In this document: piece after piece, positions 43,836-53,857 of the stretch
How the letters are laid out: each line of letters begins with the position of its first letter
How positions within the stretch are numbered: the stretch's first letter is position 1
Assembly (NCBI GenBank): GCA_021775095.1
Contig: JAJFII010000035.1
Coordinates: 1 to 64,000, forward strand
Direction of reading: 5' to 3'
From: Rhodospirillales bacterium
Lineage (GTDB): Bacteria; Pseudomonadota; Alphaproteobacteria; Rhodospirillales; Casp-alpha2
Length of the DNA stretch: 64,000 bases
Program-made: the position numbers and the translations under genes
Notes under the pieces: generated by a model
The model's input: only the letters and a program-made list of their open reading frames with translations
Databases searched by the model: none
What the model was told of the DNA's origin: nothing

Positions 43836-46727
43836 TTAGGACTCCCGTTTTTTGCGCATGGATTGACCGTACCGCAAAATATCCGGCGCGACAGCGAGTC
43901 CGTCGGGTCGTTTGGCCATGTCAAATTGCGGGAAGGATATTTCCTCTTCATCCGGGCCGGCCTTTTCAATTTGCACCCGCAAATCATACCAGGCGGCCTG
44001 CCCGGTAACCGGGTCGGCGTTGGCGTATCGATACCCGCCTTCCCGCTTCGGCAGCAGTTCGGAGATCACGTGGTTTAACAAAAATCCTTTTTTCGACTCG
44101 CCCGCGTCCTTATCCAAATTCCAGGATCCAGATTGTTTGCCAATGGCATTCCAGGTCCAGACGGTATTTTCGTTGACCCCGTCCATCAGTCCGACTTGCA
44201 CCCGAATGCACCCATGGTGGCTGGATACCCAAACCCAGTCATCACCTTCAATCCCTATTTTTGCCGCTGACTTTGGATTCATGTAAAGTTTGTTTGAGCC
44301 GGTCACCTGACGCAACCAGGCATTTTGGCCGCCCCAGGAATGGTACATATGCATCGGCCGCTGGGTCAGCGCATGAAAGGGGTATTGTTTGGTGTCGACC
44401 ATTGATTCCTCAAAGGGTTCATACCAAATCGGCAGCGGATCAAAATAGGCGTCAACCCGCGCCCGATGCGCCTCGGGCGGTTGGATGTCGCCGTGGCCGC
44501 GGGCGGCCAGGCGGAATTTCTGCAGGGCCTCTGAATATATTTCCATGACGATCTGGTCGGAATTGCCAACGAACCCCATTTCCGTTGCCCAATCGAGATA
44601 GTCCTTGTTGGCCATTTTATAATAACGCTGTTCCGGTGTGAACTTGTGGCTCCAGAAACATTTATTTTCAATATATTTGTCGAGCTGGTTCGGGTTTGGC
44701 GCACCGCGTCCGTGCTGATCGCCTTTTTCACCCCGCCACCCCGCCAGGGAGCCGATACCCGGGGCTCTTTCATGATTAACAATATAGTCGGGATAACCTC
44801 CGGGATATTTGGCCGAGCCATCGCCATTGACCATCGCCCCCAACCCCAATCTGGCGCCCAAATCAAGGAGCACCGACTGGAACGGTCTGACGTCACGGTC
44901 CAATTCCATTATCGGTTGGCGGATCGCGTCCTGGCAGGCATCGGCCTCGCATATGGGCCGGTCCAAAAGCGAAATACAATCATGACGCTCAAGATAAGTG
45001 GTATCCGGCAAAACCAGGTCGGCGTAAGGAACGGTCTCCGAATAATAGGCATCGGCGTAAATAATACGCGGGATCTTATATTCACCGGTCTGTTCATTTT
45101 TGTCGGTCAGCATCTCGATCATACCGGATGTATTCATCGAAGAATTCCAGCCCATATTCGCCATGAACATCATCAGCGTATCTATCGGATAGGGATCGCC
45201 TTTCCAGGCATTGGTAATGACCAAATGCATCAGACCATGAGCTGACAAGGGAAACTCCCAGGAAAAAGCCTTGTCAATCCGTTGCGGGTTGCCGTCCTTA
45301 TCAACAAGCAAATCCTCCGGGCTTACCGGAAATCCGAGGGGCGGTCCCGGCAGGGCCGTATCCGGCTTTACCTGGCCCGGTTTACCCGCCGGTTTCAGAC
45401 CCGGCGGGATGGGTTTTGGGAACGGTGGTTTGTGGCGGAAGCCGCCCGGGCAATCAATACTGCCCAACACCATTTGCAACAGATGGATCGCCCGACAGGT
45501 ATGAAATCCATTGGAATGGGCCGAAATGCCACGCATTGCATGCATGGCGACAGGACGCCCCTTCATGGTTTTGTGTTTGCGTCCGGCCCAGTCCGTCCAT
45601 TCCACATCCAGCTCTATTTCTTCTTTGAATGCATAATGGGCCAAATCCGCAGCCACCTGCTCGATCACTTGTTGATCCAGACCGGTCTTTTCCGCGACCT
45701 GAGCCGGCGCATAGGTATCCTCAAGATAGCGGGCCGCGACAAGGTTAAAGGATGGTCGCGCCTGGCGACCGTCGGCAAGTTCAAAGTCGCCGACAATTGC
45801 CGGTGCAACTTCGGGATCCCGGGCGTTTGCCAATTGTTTGGTTTTGCCATCCCAACACAGGGGATTGCCATCCGCATCCCGTGCGAACAAACCATCATCT
45901 GCGGCACCGGGTTGATTGATCACCAGCCAATGGGCATTTGTGTAGCGGACCAAATAATCCACATCGATGTTATCGGATTTTAACAACTGATGGATCAAGG
46001 ACATGACAAAAAGGCCGTCGGTCCCCGGGCGGATATCAATCCATTGGTCGGCAATCGCCGAATAACCGGTTCGAATTGGATTTACCGAGACAAATTTTGC
46101 CCCCCGGGTTTTGAGTTTGCCCAATCCAATTTTGATGGGGTTGGAATCGTGGTCTTCGGCAACGCCAAACATCAACAGATATTTAGTGTGTTCCCAGTCC
46201 GGCTCGCCGAATTCCCAAAAAGAACCGCCGATGGAATACAGACCGGCAGCCGCCATATTGACCGAACAAAACCCGCCATGGGCCGCGTAGTTTGGCGTGC
46301 CAAACTGGCTGGCCCACCACCCGGTCAATGCCTGACTTTGGTCGCGGCCGGTAAAAAACGCCAATTTTTTGGGGTCCGTCGCACGAATCCTCGACAACCA
46401 GTCCGACGCCGTCTCCAGGGCTTCTTCCCATTCGATTTCTTTAAATTCGCCGGATCCACGCGGTCCCACACGCAGCAGGGGTTTGGTTAATTTGGCCGGT
46501 GAATTCTGGGTCATAATTCCCGCAGACCCCTTGGCGCACAGAACCCCCTTATTAACCGGATGGTCGCGATTACCCTGAATATACCGAATCGACCCGTCCA
46601 GGAGATGCACTTTGATCCCACAACGACAGGCACACATGTAACAAGTTGTATATTTCACCTCGTCAGCAATAACAGGTGATGTGTCAACACGCGGCGTTCG
46701 TGAACCCGAACCTGTTCCAGACTTCAT
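43836..46727 (-). CDS. soeA: SoeA-type molybdopterin subunit of sulfite dehydrogenase
   Basis: This 963-residue molybdopterin oxidoreductase opens with a four-Cys iron-sulfur motif (CYMCACRCG and a later Cys in GVLCAKG). Family blocks follow: FFTGRDQSQALTGWWASQFG, GGFCSVNMAAAGLYSIGG and, in the C-terminal half, PDTTYLERHD. There is no twin-arginine signal, so the enzyme is cytoplasmic, as in SoeABC (sulfite to sulfate) and unlike periplasmic DMSO reductases. Length matches SoeA. Its substrate, sulfite, is assigned from sequence similarity and from the divergent sulfate-activation genes. Confidence 0.88.
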   Translation of the reverse strand: MKSGTGSGSRTPRVDTSPVIADEVKYTTCYMCACRCGIKVHLLDGSIRYIQGNRDHPVNKGVLCAKGSAGIMTQNSPAKLTKPLLRVGPRGSGEFKEIEWEEALETASDWLSRIRATDPKKLAFFTGRDQSQALTGWWASQFGTPNYAAHGGFCSVNMAAAGLYSIGGSFWEFGEPDWEHTKYLLMFGVAEDHDSNPIKIGLGKLKTRGAKFVSVNPIRTGYSAIADQWIDIRPGTDGLFVMSLIHQLLKSDNIDVDYLVRYTNAHWLVINQPGAADDGLFARDADGNPLCWDGKTKQLANARDPEVAPAIVGDFELADGRQARPSFNLVAARYLEDTYAPAQVAEKTGLDQQVIEQVAADLAHYAFKEEIELDVEWTDWAGRKHKTMKGRPVAMHAMRGISAHSNGFHTCRAIHLLQMVLGSIDCPGGFRHKPPFPKPIPPGLKPAGKPGQVKPDTALPGPPLGFPVSPEDLLVDKDGNPQRIDKAFSWEFPLSAHGLMHLVITNAWKGDPYPIDTLMMFMANMGWNSSMNTSGMIEMLTDKNEQTGEYKIPRIIYADAYYSETVPYADLVLPDTTYLERHDCISLLDRPICEADACQDAIRQPIMELDRDVRPFQSVLLDLGARLGLGAMVNGDGSAKYPGGYPDYIVNHERAPGIGSLAGWRGEKGDQHGRGAPNPNQLDKYIENKCFWSHKFTPEQRYYKMANKDYLDWATEMGFVGNSDQIVMEIYSEALQKFRLAARGHGDIQPPEAHRARVDAYFDPLPIWYEPFEESMVDTKQYPFHALTQRPMHMYHSWGGQNAWLRQVTGSNKLYMNPKSAAKIGIEGDDWVWVSSHHGCIRVQVGLMDGVNENTVWTWNAIGKQSGSWNLDKDAGESKKGFLLNHVISELLPKREGGYRYANADPVTGQAAWYDLRVQIEKAGPDEEEISFPQFDMAKRPDGLAVAPDILRYGQSMRKKRES

Positions 46728-46936
46728 GGGAATCCCTTTAACTTAATTCGTAATTTCTAACCGAGGCACGCAACTCATAATCCTATTTCTGATACAAAAA
46801 TAGTCGCTTAATGAGAATTACTTCAAAACTTTAATCAATTGATGCAAAAACTTAGACCTAGTGTACCTTTTTATACCAATAATTCGACGGCCAAATTACC
46901 GGAAAGGACGGGTCCAGATTTTAATTACATTTTAAT

Positions 46937-46962
46937 TATGTATTTAAATTATTAAATACATA
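46937..46962. promoter_or_regulatory. 26-bp AT-rich palindrome in soeA-cysD divergent region
   Basis: TATGTATTTAA and TTAAATACATA pair perfectly around ATTA. A 10-bp palindrome ATCAATTGAT lies at 46834-46843. The region between soeA (start 46727) and cysD (start 47042) is otherwise without a gene and very AT-rich at 46920-46985. Both are candidate regulator-binding sites serving one or both operons. Confidence 0.55.
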
Positions 46963-47041
46963 AAAAAAATATACAATATGTCTTTTTCTTTGCCATTAAA
47001 TGTACCATAACCCTCCTATTCGCCCCCGATACGGAAAAACC

Positions 47042-47836
47042 ATGGACCATTTAGACGCTATTGAGAGCAAAAGTATTTTCATTCTGCGGGAAGCCTTCAA
47101 TCGGTTTGAACGCATTGGTATGTTATGGTCCCTAGGCAAGGATTCCAATGTGATGATCTGGCTCGCAAAAAAAGCCTTTTTCGGCCATGTGCCGTTTCCC
47201 GTCATCCACATCGACACCGGCAAAAAATTTCCCGAAATGTATACGTTTCGAGATCGATACACAAAAGAATGGGGCCTGGACCTGATGCGTGGGGACTGCC
47301 CGCCGATCGAGGAGATGGATCCCACGCTGCCGCCGGCTGCCCGCTCTGCGGCACGAAAAACAGCCGGCCTGAAGAGGTTTTTATCGGCGAATACTTTCCC
47401 CGGCATTCTTGCCGGCATCCGGCGCGATGAAGAAGGAACCCGTGCCAAGGAGCGGGTGTTCAGCCCGCGCGGTGAAAATGCCCAGTGGGATGTTCGCGAT
47501 CAACCGCCGGAGTTTTGGGACCAATACAAAACCGATTTTCCGCCCGGCACCCATGTCCGAATCCATCCCCTGCTGCATTGGACAGAATTGGATATTTGGC
47601 GGTATATGCAACGCGAAAACATACCAGCCATTGATCTTTATTTCGCAAAAAACGGCCAGCGTTACCGTTCGCTGGGAGATCAGGACATCACCTCGCCAGT
47701 CGCCAGTACGGCGTCGACCTTGGACGAAATCATTCAGGAACTGAAAACCACGACCGTTGCTGAACGCAGTGGCCGCGCCATGGACCATGAAGCGGAAGAC
47801 ACCTTTGAGCGCCTTCGCGCCGATGGATATATGTAA
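47042..47836 (+). CDS. cysD: Sulfate adenylyltransferase subunit 2
   Basis: This 264-residue ATP-sulfurylase small subunit transfers AMP to sulfate to form APS. Its ATP-binding PP-loop motif is [10 protein letters not shown] (about residues 29-38). [14 protein letters not shown] and [13 protein letters not shown] are characteristic of CysD. The ATG at 47042 is chosen because the protein then begins [12 protein letters not shown], matching CysD starts. A frame from 47000 would add 14 unmatched residues. It is translationally coupled to cysNC. Confidence 0.94.
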   Translation: MDHLDAIESKSIFILREAFNRFERIGMLWSLGKDSNVMIWLAKKAFFGHVPFPVIHIDTGKKFPEMYTFRDRYTKEWGLDLMRGDCPPIEEMDPTLPPAARSAARKTAGLKRFLSANTFPGILAGIRRDEEGTRAKERVFSPRGENAQWDVRDQPPEFWDQYKTDFPPGTHVRIHPLLHWTELDIWRYMQRENIPAIDLYFAKNGQRYRSLGDQDITSPVASTASTLDEIIQELKTTTVAERSGRAMDHEAEDTFERLRADGYM

Positions 47837-47837
47837 G

Positions 47838-49700
47838 ATGGACACAACAGCCCCATTGAAAATCGTCATTGTCGGCCACGTCGACCACGGAAAATCGACG
47901 GTAGTTGGCCGATTGTTCCATGATACCGGTGCCTTACCCGACGGCCGGGTAGACGCCATCAGGGAAATGTGCAAAAAACGAGGCATGCCCTTTGAGTGGG
48001 CATTTGTCATGGATGCTCTGCAGGCGGAGCGTGACCAAGGCATTACCATTGATATCTCGCAGGTATTCTTTCGTTCGGAAAAACGGCGTTATGTCCTGAT
48101 TGACGCCCCGGGGCATCACGAATTTATCAAAAATATGGTTACCGGCGCCGCCTCAGCGGATGCGGCGGTCCTGGTTGTCGACGCGGAACAGGGGGTCCGG
48201 GAGGAAACCCGACGGCACGCCTATTTGCTGCATTTGTTGGGGTTACGGCGGGTTGTCGTGGCGCTGTCTAAAATGGATTTGATCGACTATTCCCAATCCC
48301 GCTACGCCGAAGTTAAATCAGAGTGCCTGACCTACCTGACCCGGCTTGGCCTCGACCCAGAGCTTATCGAAGTGATCCCGGTATCGGGTCGTGACGGAGA
48401 TAATATTGTCACCCCATCGCACGCCATGGACTGGTATCAGGGCCCGACCCTGCTGGCCCAACTTGACCGGATTGATGATCCCACCCCGGATCGGGATCTT
48501 CCCCTTCGGCTGCCCGTACAAGACGTTTATAAATTTGACAAACGACGCATTGTTGCCGGACGCATTGAAAGTGGAACCTTAGCGGTTGGCGACAACTTGA
48601 CGTTTTCGCCATCCAACAAGAGTGCGAAAATAAACTCCATTGAAACATGGAATACCGACAATGAACCAACCAGTGCCAGTGCCGGTTCATCGGTTGGCAT
48701 CACGTTGGACCAGCAGATTTTTGTCGAACGGGGCGAAATCGCCAGTCATTTGGACGCCCCGCCATTTTTGACCAACATTTTCCGTGCCAAACTTTTTTGG
48801 CTCGGCAAATCATCGCTGAAAATCGGCAACAGGTATCGCCTGAAACTCAATACATCGAGCTATCTGGTTGAAGTTGAATCCATTGATAAAACCATCAATA
48901 TCGACGATTTGGCTGAAACCGGCGGCGATCAGGTTGCCCGATATGACGTTGGCGAAGTTATCTTTCGTTCCCGCGGCATCATGCCCGTCGACGCTTTTTC
49001 TGATAACCCCAACACCGGTCGATTTGTTTTGGTTGACGACGGGGAACTCGTCGGTGGCGGCCTCATAGATACGGATGGGTTTACCAATCAACGGCAGCGC
49101 GTCGGTGTGCGGTCGCAAAACATAGATACCCATGTGCACGGTGTTGATTTGGACCAGCGCTGGCACGTCAATGGGCACAAAAGCGGTATTGTTTGGATTA
49201 CCGGATTACCGGGGTCCGGGAAAACAACCTTGTCCTTCGGTCTTGAAAAAATGCTCTTTGACAACGGATATCAGGCCTACGTGCTCGATGGTGAAAACAT
49301 TCGCCAACACCTGTCGGAAGATCTTAGCTTTTCACCAGAGGACCGGACAGAAAACATTCGCCGCGTCGGTCAATCCGCACGCCTGTTCGCAAACGCCGGA
49401 ATGATTTCGATAACCGCCTTCATCTCACCTTACCGGAATGACCGCGACCGGGTTCGCGCCCTAGCGCCCAATCAGTTTCACGAAATTTATCTAAATGCAC
49501 CGATTGATGTTTGCGAGGCGCGTGACACCAGTGGTTCCTACAAAAAGGCCCGACGGGGAGAAATTGCCGATTTCACGGGGGTCTCGGCCCCCTATGAAAT
49601 ACCCGTTGCACCGGAACTGGTGATCGATACCGTTCATTTGACGGTCGAGCAAAGCCTGGAGAATTTATTGAACTACGTACGGAAAACCTTTTCGCGCTGA
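47838..49700 (+). CDS. cysNC: CysN-CysC fusion: sulfate adenylyltransferase GTPase and APS kinase
   Basis: This 620-residue bifunctional enzyme combines two activities. The N-terminal CysN part (about residues 1-440) is an EF-Tu-like GTPase (GHVDHGKS at 13-20, [17 protein letters not shown]) that powers ATP sulfurylase with CysD. The C-terminal CysC part (about 450-620) is APS kinase, with P-loop GLPGSGKTT and [15 protein letters not shown], making PAPS. The ATG at 47838 lies one base after the cysD stop (TAAGATG). The pair supplies activated sulfate for cysteine synthesis and sulfation. Confidence 0.95.
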   Translation: MDTTAPLKIVIVGHVDHGKSTVVGRLFHDTGALPDGRVDAIREMCKKRGMPFEWAFVMDALQAERDQGITIDISQVFFRSEKRRYVLIDAPGHHEFIKNMVTGAASADAAVLVVDAEQGVREETRRHAYLLHLLGLRRVVVALSKMDLIDYSQSRYAEVKSECLTYLTRLGLDPELIEVIPVSGRDGDNIVTPSHAMDWYQGPTLLAQLDRIDDPTPDRDLPLRLPVQDVYKFDKRRIVAGRIESGTLAVGDNLTFSPSNKSAKINSIETWNTDNEPTSASAGSSVGITLDQQIFVERGEIASHLDAPPFLTNIFRAKLFWLGKSSLKIGNRYRLKLNTSSYLVEVESIDKTINIDDLAETGGDQVARYDVGEVIFRSRGIMPVDAFSDNPNTGRFVLVDDGELVGGGLIDTDGFTNQRQRVGVRSQNIDTHVHGVDLDQRWHVNGHKSGIVWITGLPGSGKTTLSFGLEKMLFDNGYQAYVLDGENIRQHLSEDLSFSPEDRTENIRRVGQSARLFANAGMISITAFISPYRNDRDRVRALAPNQFHEIYLNAPIDVCEARDTSGSYKKARRGEIADFTGVSAPYEIPVAPELVIDTVHLTVEQSLENLLNYVRKTFSR

Positions 49701-49894
49701 TTAAGCGCATTTCCAGGCGAACAGGGCGCACTCTTACCCCAGCCCTTTATTTCGGGACGGGTGTATCGGGTAAGACCCGCGATACTGTTTCGCCATAAAA
49801 GAACAGAGCCTTTGGTGAATTTTGGGCTTGCCGAACCCTGCATCACCGACAATTTGCCTTCTGCACAGCCCGATTTTATGCGGGACCGCTGCTG

Positions 49895-51394
49895 TTACAT
49901 ACGTTTTTGTATGGTATGTTGGGCAAGGAACTTTGACGTCGAGCCGGCATGAAGAAACGCAATGGCGCATCCCAATTCCCGATCCTTTAATTCGCCGATT
50001 TCCGCGCAGGCACTCAGGGGAACAATCAATTGCCGTGTATGTGTTGCAGTCGAACCCGCCGGCAGGGCATGGGGCAAATCTGCCTCTTTGCGGGTTATCA
50101 CGTCATTTTCTTCCGTGCTTTCTTCTGGCTGAAGGAGCACATCGGGCGTCACGCCACGGGCCTGCAGGGTTTCGCCATCCGGTCCATAATAGAGAGCCGT
50201 CGTCAACCGCAGGGCCCCTTCAATGGGGAGAGGAATAATGGTTTGCACCGAACCTTTACCAAAGGATTGAGTTCCGAAAACCGTTGCCCGTTTATGAAAC
50301 TTCAGGGCACTGGCAACAATTTCCGATGCAGACGCACTGCCGCCATTAATCAAGACCACCATGGGCAGGCCATTGGCCAGGTCCCCGTCTTCTGCCGTAT
50401 AAGCCGACGACGATTGAGGAGTGCGCCCGCGCACCGTAACAATTTCCCCGGCGTTCAAAAAGGAATCGCTTAAAATTATCGATTGATCGAGTAACCCGCC
50501 AGGATTGTTTCGCAAGTCCAAAACAATACCCGCAGGTTCCCGACCGTATTCGGCCCGCATGGCGGCGAACGCCTTAATCACGCCGCCTTCCATGCGCTCA
50601 GAAAACCGCGATACCCGGATGTATCCGATATCGCCTTCCATGTGCCAACGTACGGCACGCACTTGAATTATCGCCCTTGTTAAGGTGACAGAAAAATCCA
50701 CAACCCCCTTGCGGCGGACCTTCAGTTCAATATCTGTACCGGGTTTTCCGCGCATATGACGAACGGCTTCCGCCAGGGTTTTACCCAATATGGGATCCTG
50801 GTCCACATGGGTGATTAAATCGCCAGGTTTCAGATCGCTCCGTGATGCGGGAGTGTCTTCAATGGGTGAGACAACTTTAACCAAGCCTTCTTCCATCGTA
50901 ACCTCGATGCCCAGGCCCCCGAACTCACCCTTAGTTTGCACAAAACTTTCCCGGAATTCGTCTCGGTTCATATAGGAGGTATGTGGGTCGAGGGACGCCG
51001 TTAACGCATCAAGGGCCGTTTCGACCAGCAGGTCCGGGGCAGTGGAACCCACCGTAAACTTCGCGTTTTCAATTCCCAGAATTGCCGCGTCAATCAGTTC
51101 CGCGTCGGGCACGGCACGCACATAGCGCGCCCGCAGGCGCTTATATGCAAACCGAAAATAGTCCAACTTCTCGTCGTCCTCATCGCTCGCATAGGTTTTA
51201 TAAACTTGCTCAAACCGATTGAATTCACGCTCAGCCTCCTCAGGCAGGGAGGAGCCGGCCCCAACGATACTGAGGACTTTCGAAAGCGGGCTTGCCGGGT
51301 CCGTACAGCCACTTAAACCCGACAGCAGAACGAGCGAAAAAAGCATTGCAACGCAAAGTAAAAGGGATCCCGGTGATTTGGCCCAGCGTTTCAC
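49895..51394 (-). CDS. S41-family C-terminal processing protease (CtpA/Prc-like) lipoprotein
   Basis: This 499-residue protease has a lipoprotein signal with a lipobox (LSGC) near residue 30, a PDZ domain (about residues 150-230, GGLGIEVTMEEG) and an S41 catalytic domain. The catalytic Ser is in GGSASASEIVASAL (about residue 356) and the Lys in QSFGKGSVQ (about 378). Family members cut C-terminal ends of periplasmic proteins and tune cell-wall enzymes. The C-terminal 90 residues show no recognised domain. It is 21 bases downstream of the DHH phosphoesterase gene and likely in one operon. It converges with cysNC. Confidence 0.88.
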   Translation of the reverse strand: MKRWAKSPGSLLLCVAMLFSLVLLSGLSGCTDPASPLSKVLSIVGAGSSLPEEAEREFNRFEQVYKTYASDEDDEKLDYFRFAYKRLRARYVRAVPDAELIDAAILGIENAKFTVGSTAPDLLVETALDALTASLDPHTSYMNRDEFRESFVQTKGEFGGLGIEVTMEEGLVKVVSPIEDTPASRSDLKPGDLITHVDQDPILGKTLAEAVRHMRGKPGTDIELKVRRKGVVDFSVTLTRAIIQVRAVRWHMEGDIGYIRVSRFSERMEGGVIKAFAAMRAEYGREPAGIVLDLRNNPGGLLDQSIILSDSFLNAGEIVTVRGRTPQSSSAYTAEDGDLANGLPMVVLINGGSASASEIVASALKFHKRATVFGTQSFGKGSVQTIIPLPIEGALRLTTALYYGPDGETLQARGVTPDVLLQPEESTEENDVITRKEADLPHALPAGSTATHTRQLIVPLSACAEIGELKDRELGCAIAFLHAGSTSKFLAQHTIQKRM

Positions 51395-51415
51395 TGCTCG
51401 TTCGCGATCACGTGA

Positions 51416-52354
51416 TTAACCATCCGCTGTAATTTTTTCCACAAGTTCCGCTAGGACGGCAGCCGATTCGTCATTTTCCACCTGACAGGTTCCCGCATTC
51501 ACATGTCCGCCGCCGCCGTACTGCAGCATCAATTCACCAATATCGGTTTTCGATGTTCGGGTGACGATTGACTTTCCAGTGGCGAATACGGTGTTCAGTT
51601 TATTTAATCCCCACAACACATGGATTGAAATATTGCATTCCGGATGAAGGGCATAAATCATAAACCGGTTGCCGGCAAAAATCATTTCTTCTTCCCGTAG
51701 GTCAAGGACAATCAAATTACCATGAATTGTTGAGCAGCGTTCGACCTGATCCCTGAATTTCACTTCATGTTCACGATAAAGTTCGACCCGTTCCTGAACA
51801 TCCGGTAACGCCAGAATTTCGTCGATCTCATGTTCGCGACAATAATCAATCAATTGCATCATCAATTGATAATTGGAAACCCGAAATTCCCTGAATCGGC
51901 CAAGCCCGGTACGCGAATCCATCAGATAATTCATCAACACCCAATCCGTCGGATTAAGGATTTCATCCTTCGAATATTGGGCCGAATCGCCCTTATCGAC
52001 GGCGTCCATCATCTCTTCAGAAATGGTTGGAAATTTCTCTTTGCCGCCATAATAATTGTAAACAACACGGGCTGCAGACGGAGCATGGGCTTCAATGATA
52101 TAGTTCTCCGGTCGATCTTCGACGCGCGAAATTTCACTGGAGTGATGATCGAATGCCAAATGGACCCCCGGAACATATGGCAAGTTGGTGGTAATATCAC
52201 TATCGGAAATCAGGATCGTCCCATCTTGCATATCCTTTGGATGGACAAACTTGATATCGTCTATCAAATCGAGCTCTTTTAATAAGACAGCACAAACCAA
52301 ACCATCAAAATCACTCCGGGTGACTAATCGAAATTTCTTACCACTATCGTTCAT
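51416..52354 (-). CDS. DHH-family phosphoesterase
   Basis: This 312-residue protein has the DHH motif set: TRSDFDGLVCAVLL, an acidic DSDITTN segment, AFDHHSSE, and a C-terminal GGGGHVNAG (DHHA1-type). These are the metal and substrate sites of exopolyphosphatase, NrnA-type oligoribonuclease and pAp/c-di-AMP phosphodiesterases. Which substrate applies here cannot be told. The ATG at 52354 follows AAGGG by eight bases; the ATG at 52390 is less supported. It lies upstream of the S41 protease gene. Confidence 0.85.
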   Translation of the reverse strand: MNDSGKKFRLVTRSDFDGLVCAVLLKELDLIDDIKFVHPKDMQDGTILISDSDITTNLPYVPGVHLAFDHHSSEISRVEDRPENYIIEAHAPSAARVVYNYYGGKEKFPTISEEMMDAVDKGDSAQYSKDEILNPTDWVLMNYLMDSRTGLGRFREFRVSNYQLMMQLIDYCREHEIDEILALPDVQERVELYREHEVKFRDQVERCSTIHGNLIVLDLREEEMIFAGNRFMIYALHPECNISIHVLWGLNKLNTVFATGKSIVTRTSKTDIGELMLQYGGGGHVNAGTCQVENDESAAVLAELVEKITADG

Positions 52355-52504
52355 GCCTGCATCCCTTCTTATTAATATTTTGGAGTTCACCCCGGGCGGG
52401 GATTGTTCCCTATCGTAGTCTATCGCAACAAACCCGATACCGAAAGCGTACTTGCCCGCATATCGCCATCTGCCTTTTGCAGCATAATTGTTGAAATTTA
52501 CAGC

Positions 52505-53572
52505 TCAAGAACTTTTTATTCGATACGCCCTGCAGGGGTTCTGCATATCAAAGGCAACCCAGGTCGCCAAACCCAATAAAACAATGGCACCGGCTTGATG
52601 CAAAGCGGCGAAAATGAGCGGCACGACGAGCAGCAGGGTGGTGATTCCCAGGCCCGCCTGCAGACAGACCATCGCCGCAAACCAGCTCATCCGTCGTTTC
52701 CATGGGGCAGCAACCGTCGCGCGCAGGGTACTCACCCAAAACCATAGGATGAAGGCAAAGGTCACCATCGCCAAAAGTCGATGGTCAAATTGTACCGTTA
52801 TGTGGTTCTCAAAAAAGTTAAGATGAAGCGGCTGCAGGTCGAACAGGCCATCTGGAACAACCTCACCGTCCATAAGGGGAAACGTGTTATAACTCAAACC
52901 GGCGTCTAATCCGGCGACAAGCGCACCGGAAAATGCGGTGAGGAACACCAGAATCACGGCGCATCGGCTGAAGTAACATAAATGTCGCAGCCCGTGCTGA
53001 TAAACGGTTGGGCCGTGCCAATACCGTAACCCCAGCCAGAGAAGCCATGAAAACAGGGCCATTGCCAGGAGGAGATGGGCGGCAAGGCGGTATTGACTAA
53101 CATCGGGACGGTCAACGAGGCCGCTTTTGACCATATACCACCCCAATCCCCCTTGAACTCCACCCAATACAAGCAAGCCGGCAAGTGAAAGCGCCCGACG
53201 TCCACCAACCCAACCCAGAACAAGAAAAACCAAAAAGGGAACGAAAAAGGCAACACCAATCACCCGTCCCCATAACCGGTGCAAAAATTCCAGCCAGAAA
53301 ATACCCTTAAATTCCAACGCCGTCATATGAGTGTTAATTTTTAAAAACTCAGGCGTTTGTTGGTATTTTTCAAATATTCGATTCCATTCGGCATCCGAAA
53401 AGGGCGGTAACCAGCCGGTGAACGGACGCCATTCTACGATCGATAGTCCGGAATCCGTCAACCGGGTAACGCCGCCCAGGACAACCATCAAAAACACCAT
53501 AAAAGCGACAGAAAATAACCATTTGGCGACCCAACGATCACGCTGGTTAATTGATGTGTCATGAACTGTCAT
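52505..53572 (-). CDS. ctaA: Heme A synthase (COX15/CtaA)
   Basis: This 355-residue inner-membrane enzyme oxidises heme O to heme A for cytochrome c oxidase. It has about eight helices in two halves, with conserved heme-ligand-type histidines in FLHRLWGR, AAHLLLA, FDHRLLA and ALHQAGA. VVLGGVTRLTDSGLSIVEW is the signature N-terminal segment of the alphaproteobacterial and mitochondrial type. The ATG at 53572 is preferred over a TTG at 53599. The rest of the gap to 53858 holds a 15-bp tandem repeat and no gene. Confidence 0.95.
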   Translation of the reverse strand: MTVHDTSINQRDRWVAKWLFSVAFMVFLMVVLGGVTRLTDSGLSIVEWRPFTGWLPPFSDAEWNRIFEKYQQTPEFLKINTHMTALEFKGIFWLEFLHRLWGRVIGVAFFVPFLVFLVLGWVGGRRALSLAGLLVLGGVQGGLGWYMVKSGLVDRPDVSQYRLAAHLLLAMALFSWLLWLGLRYWHGPTVYQHGLRHLCYFSRCAVILVFLTAFSGALVAGLDAGLSYNTFPLMDGEVVPDGLFDLQPLHLNFFENHITVQFDHRLLAMVTFAFILWFWVSTLRATVAAPWKRRMSWFAAMVCLQAGLGITTLLLVVPLIFAALHQAGAIVLLGLATWVAFDMQNPCRAYRIKSS

Positions 53573-53754
53573 AGGTCCGTCCGCAGCCGTCTTAGTCAAA
53601 AAAATTCACTCACAGGAAACCTGATTCACCCTGACGGTTCAACGAATTTCAATTTGCACCCCATACCCAGGGCCGCAGCGAAACGCCCAAGCGATGATCT
53701 GGGGAGTTCCTGGTTCGACATTATTGCGACACTTAACTCAGTTTTTTTCACGTA

Positions 53755-53784
53755 TTACCTGCGACTGGCTTACCTGCGACTGGC
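53755..53784. repeat. 15-bp tandem duplication
   Basis: TTACCTGCGACTGGC occurs twice in direct succession (53755-53769 and 53770-53784) between the ctaA start and the 3' end of the coiled-coil protein gene. No function is apparent. Confidence 0.8.
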
Positions 53785-53857
53785 GACAATACCAGACAAA
53801 AAAGCCTTTGCTGATACAGACACCTTCGGTCCGATGACGGCCGTTTCCCCTTAACAA

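Noticed and set aside
43836-46727. Periplasmic DMSO or thiosulfate/polysulfide reductase
   Set aside because: There is no twin-arginine signal at the N-terminus and the layout matches cytoplasmic SoeA.
49776-49800. Hairpin between cysNC and the S41 protease as a terminator
   Set aside because: The stem is imperfect and no T-run follows.
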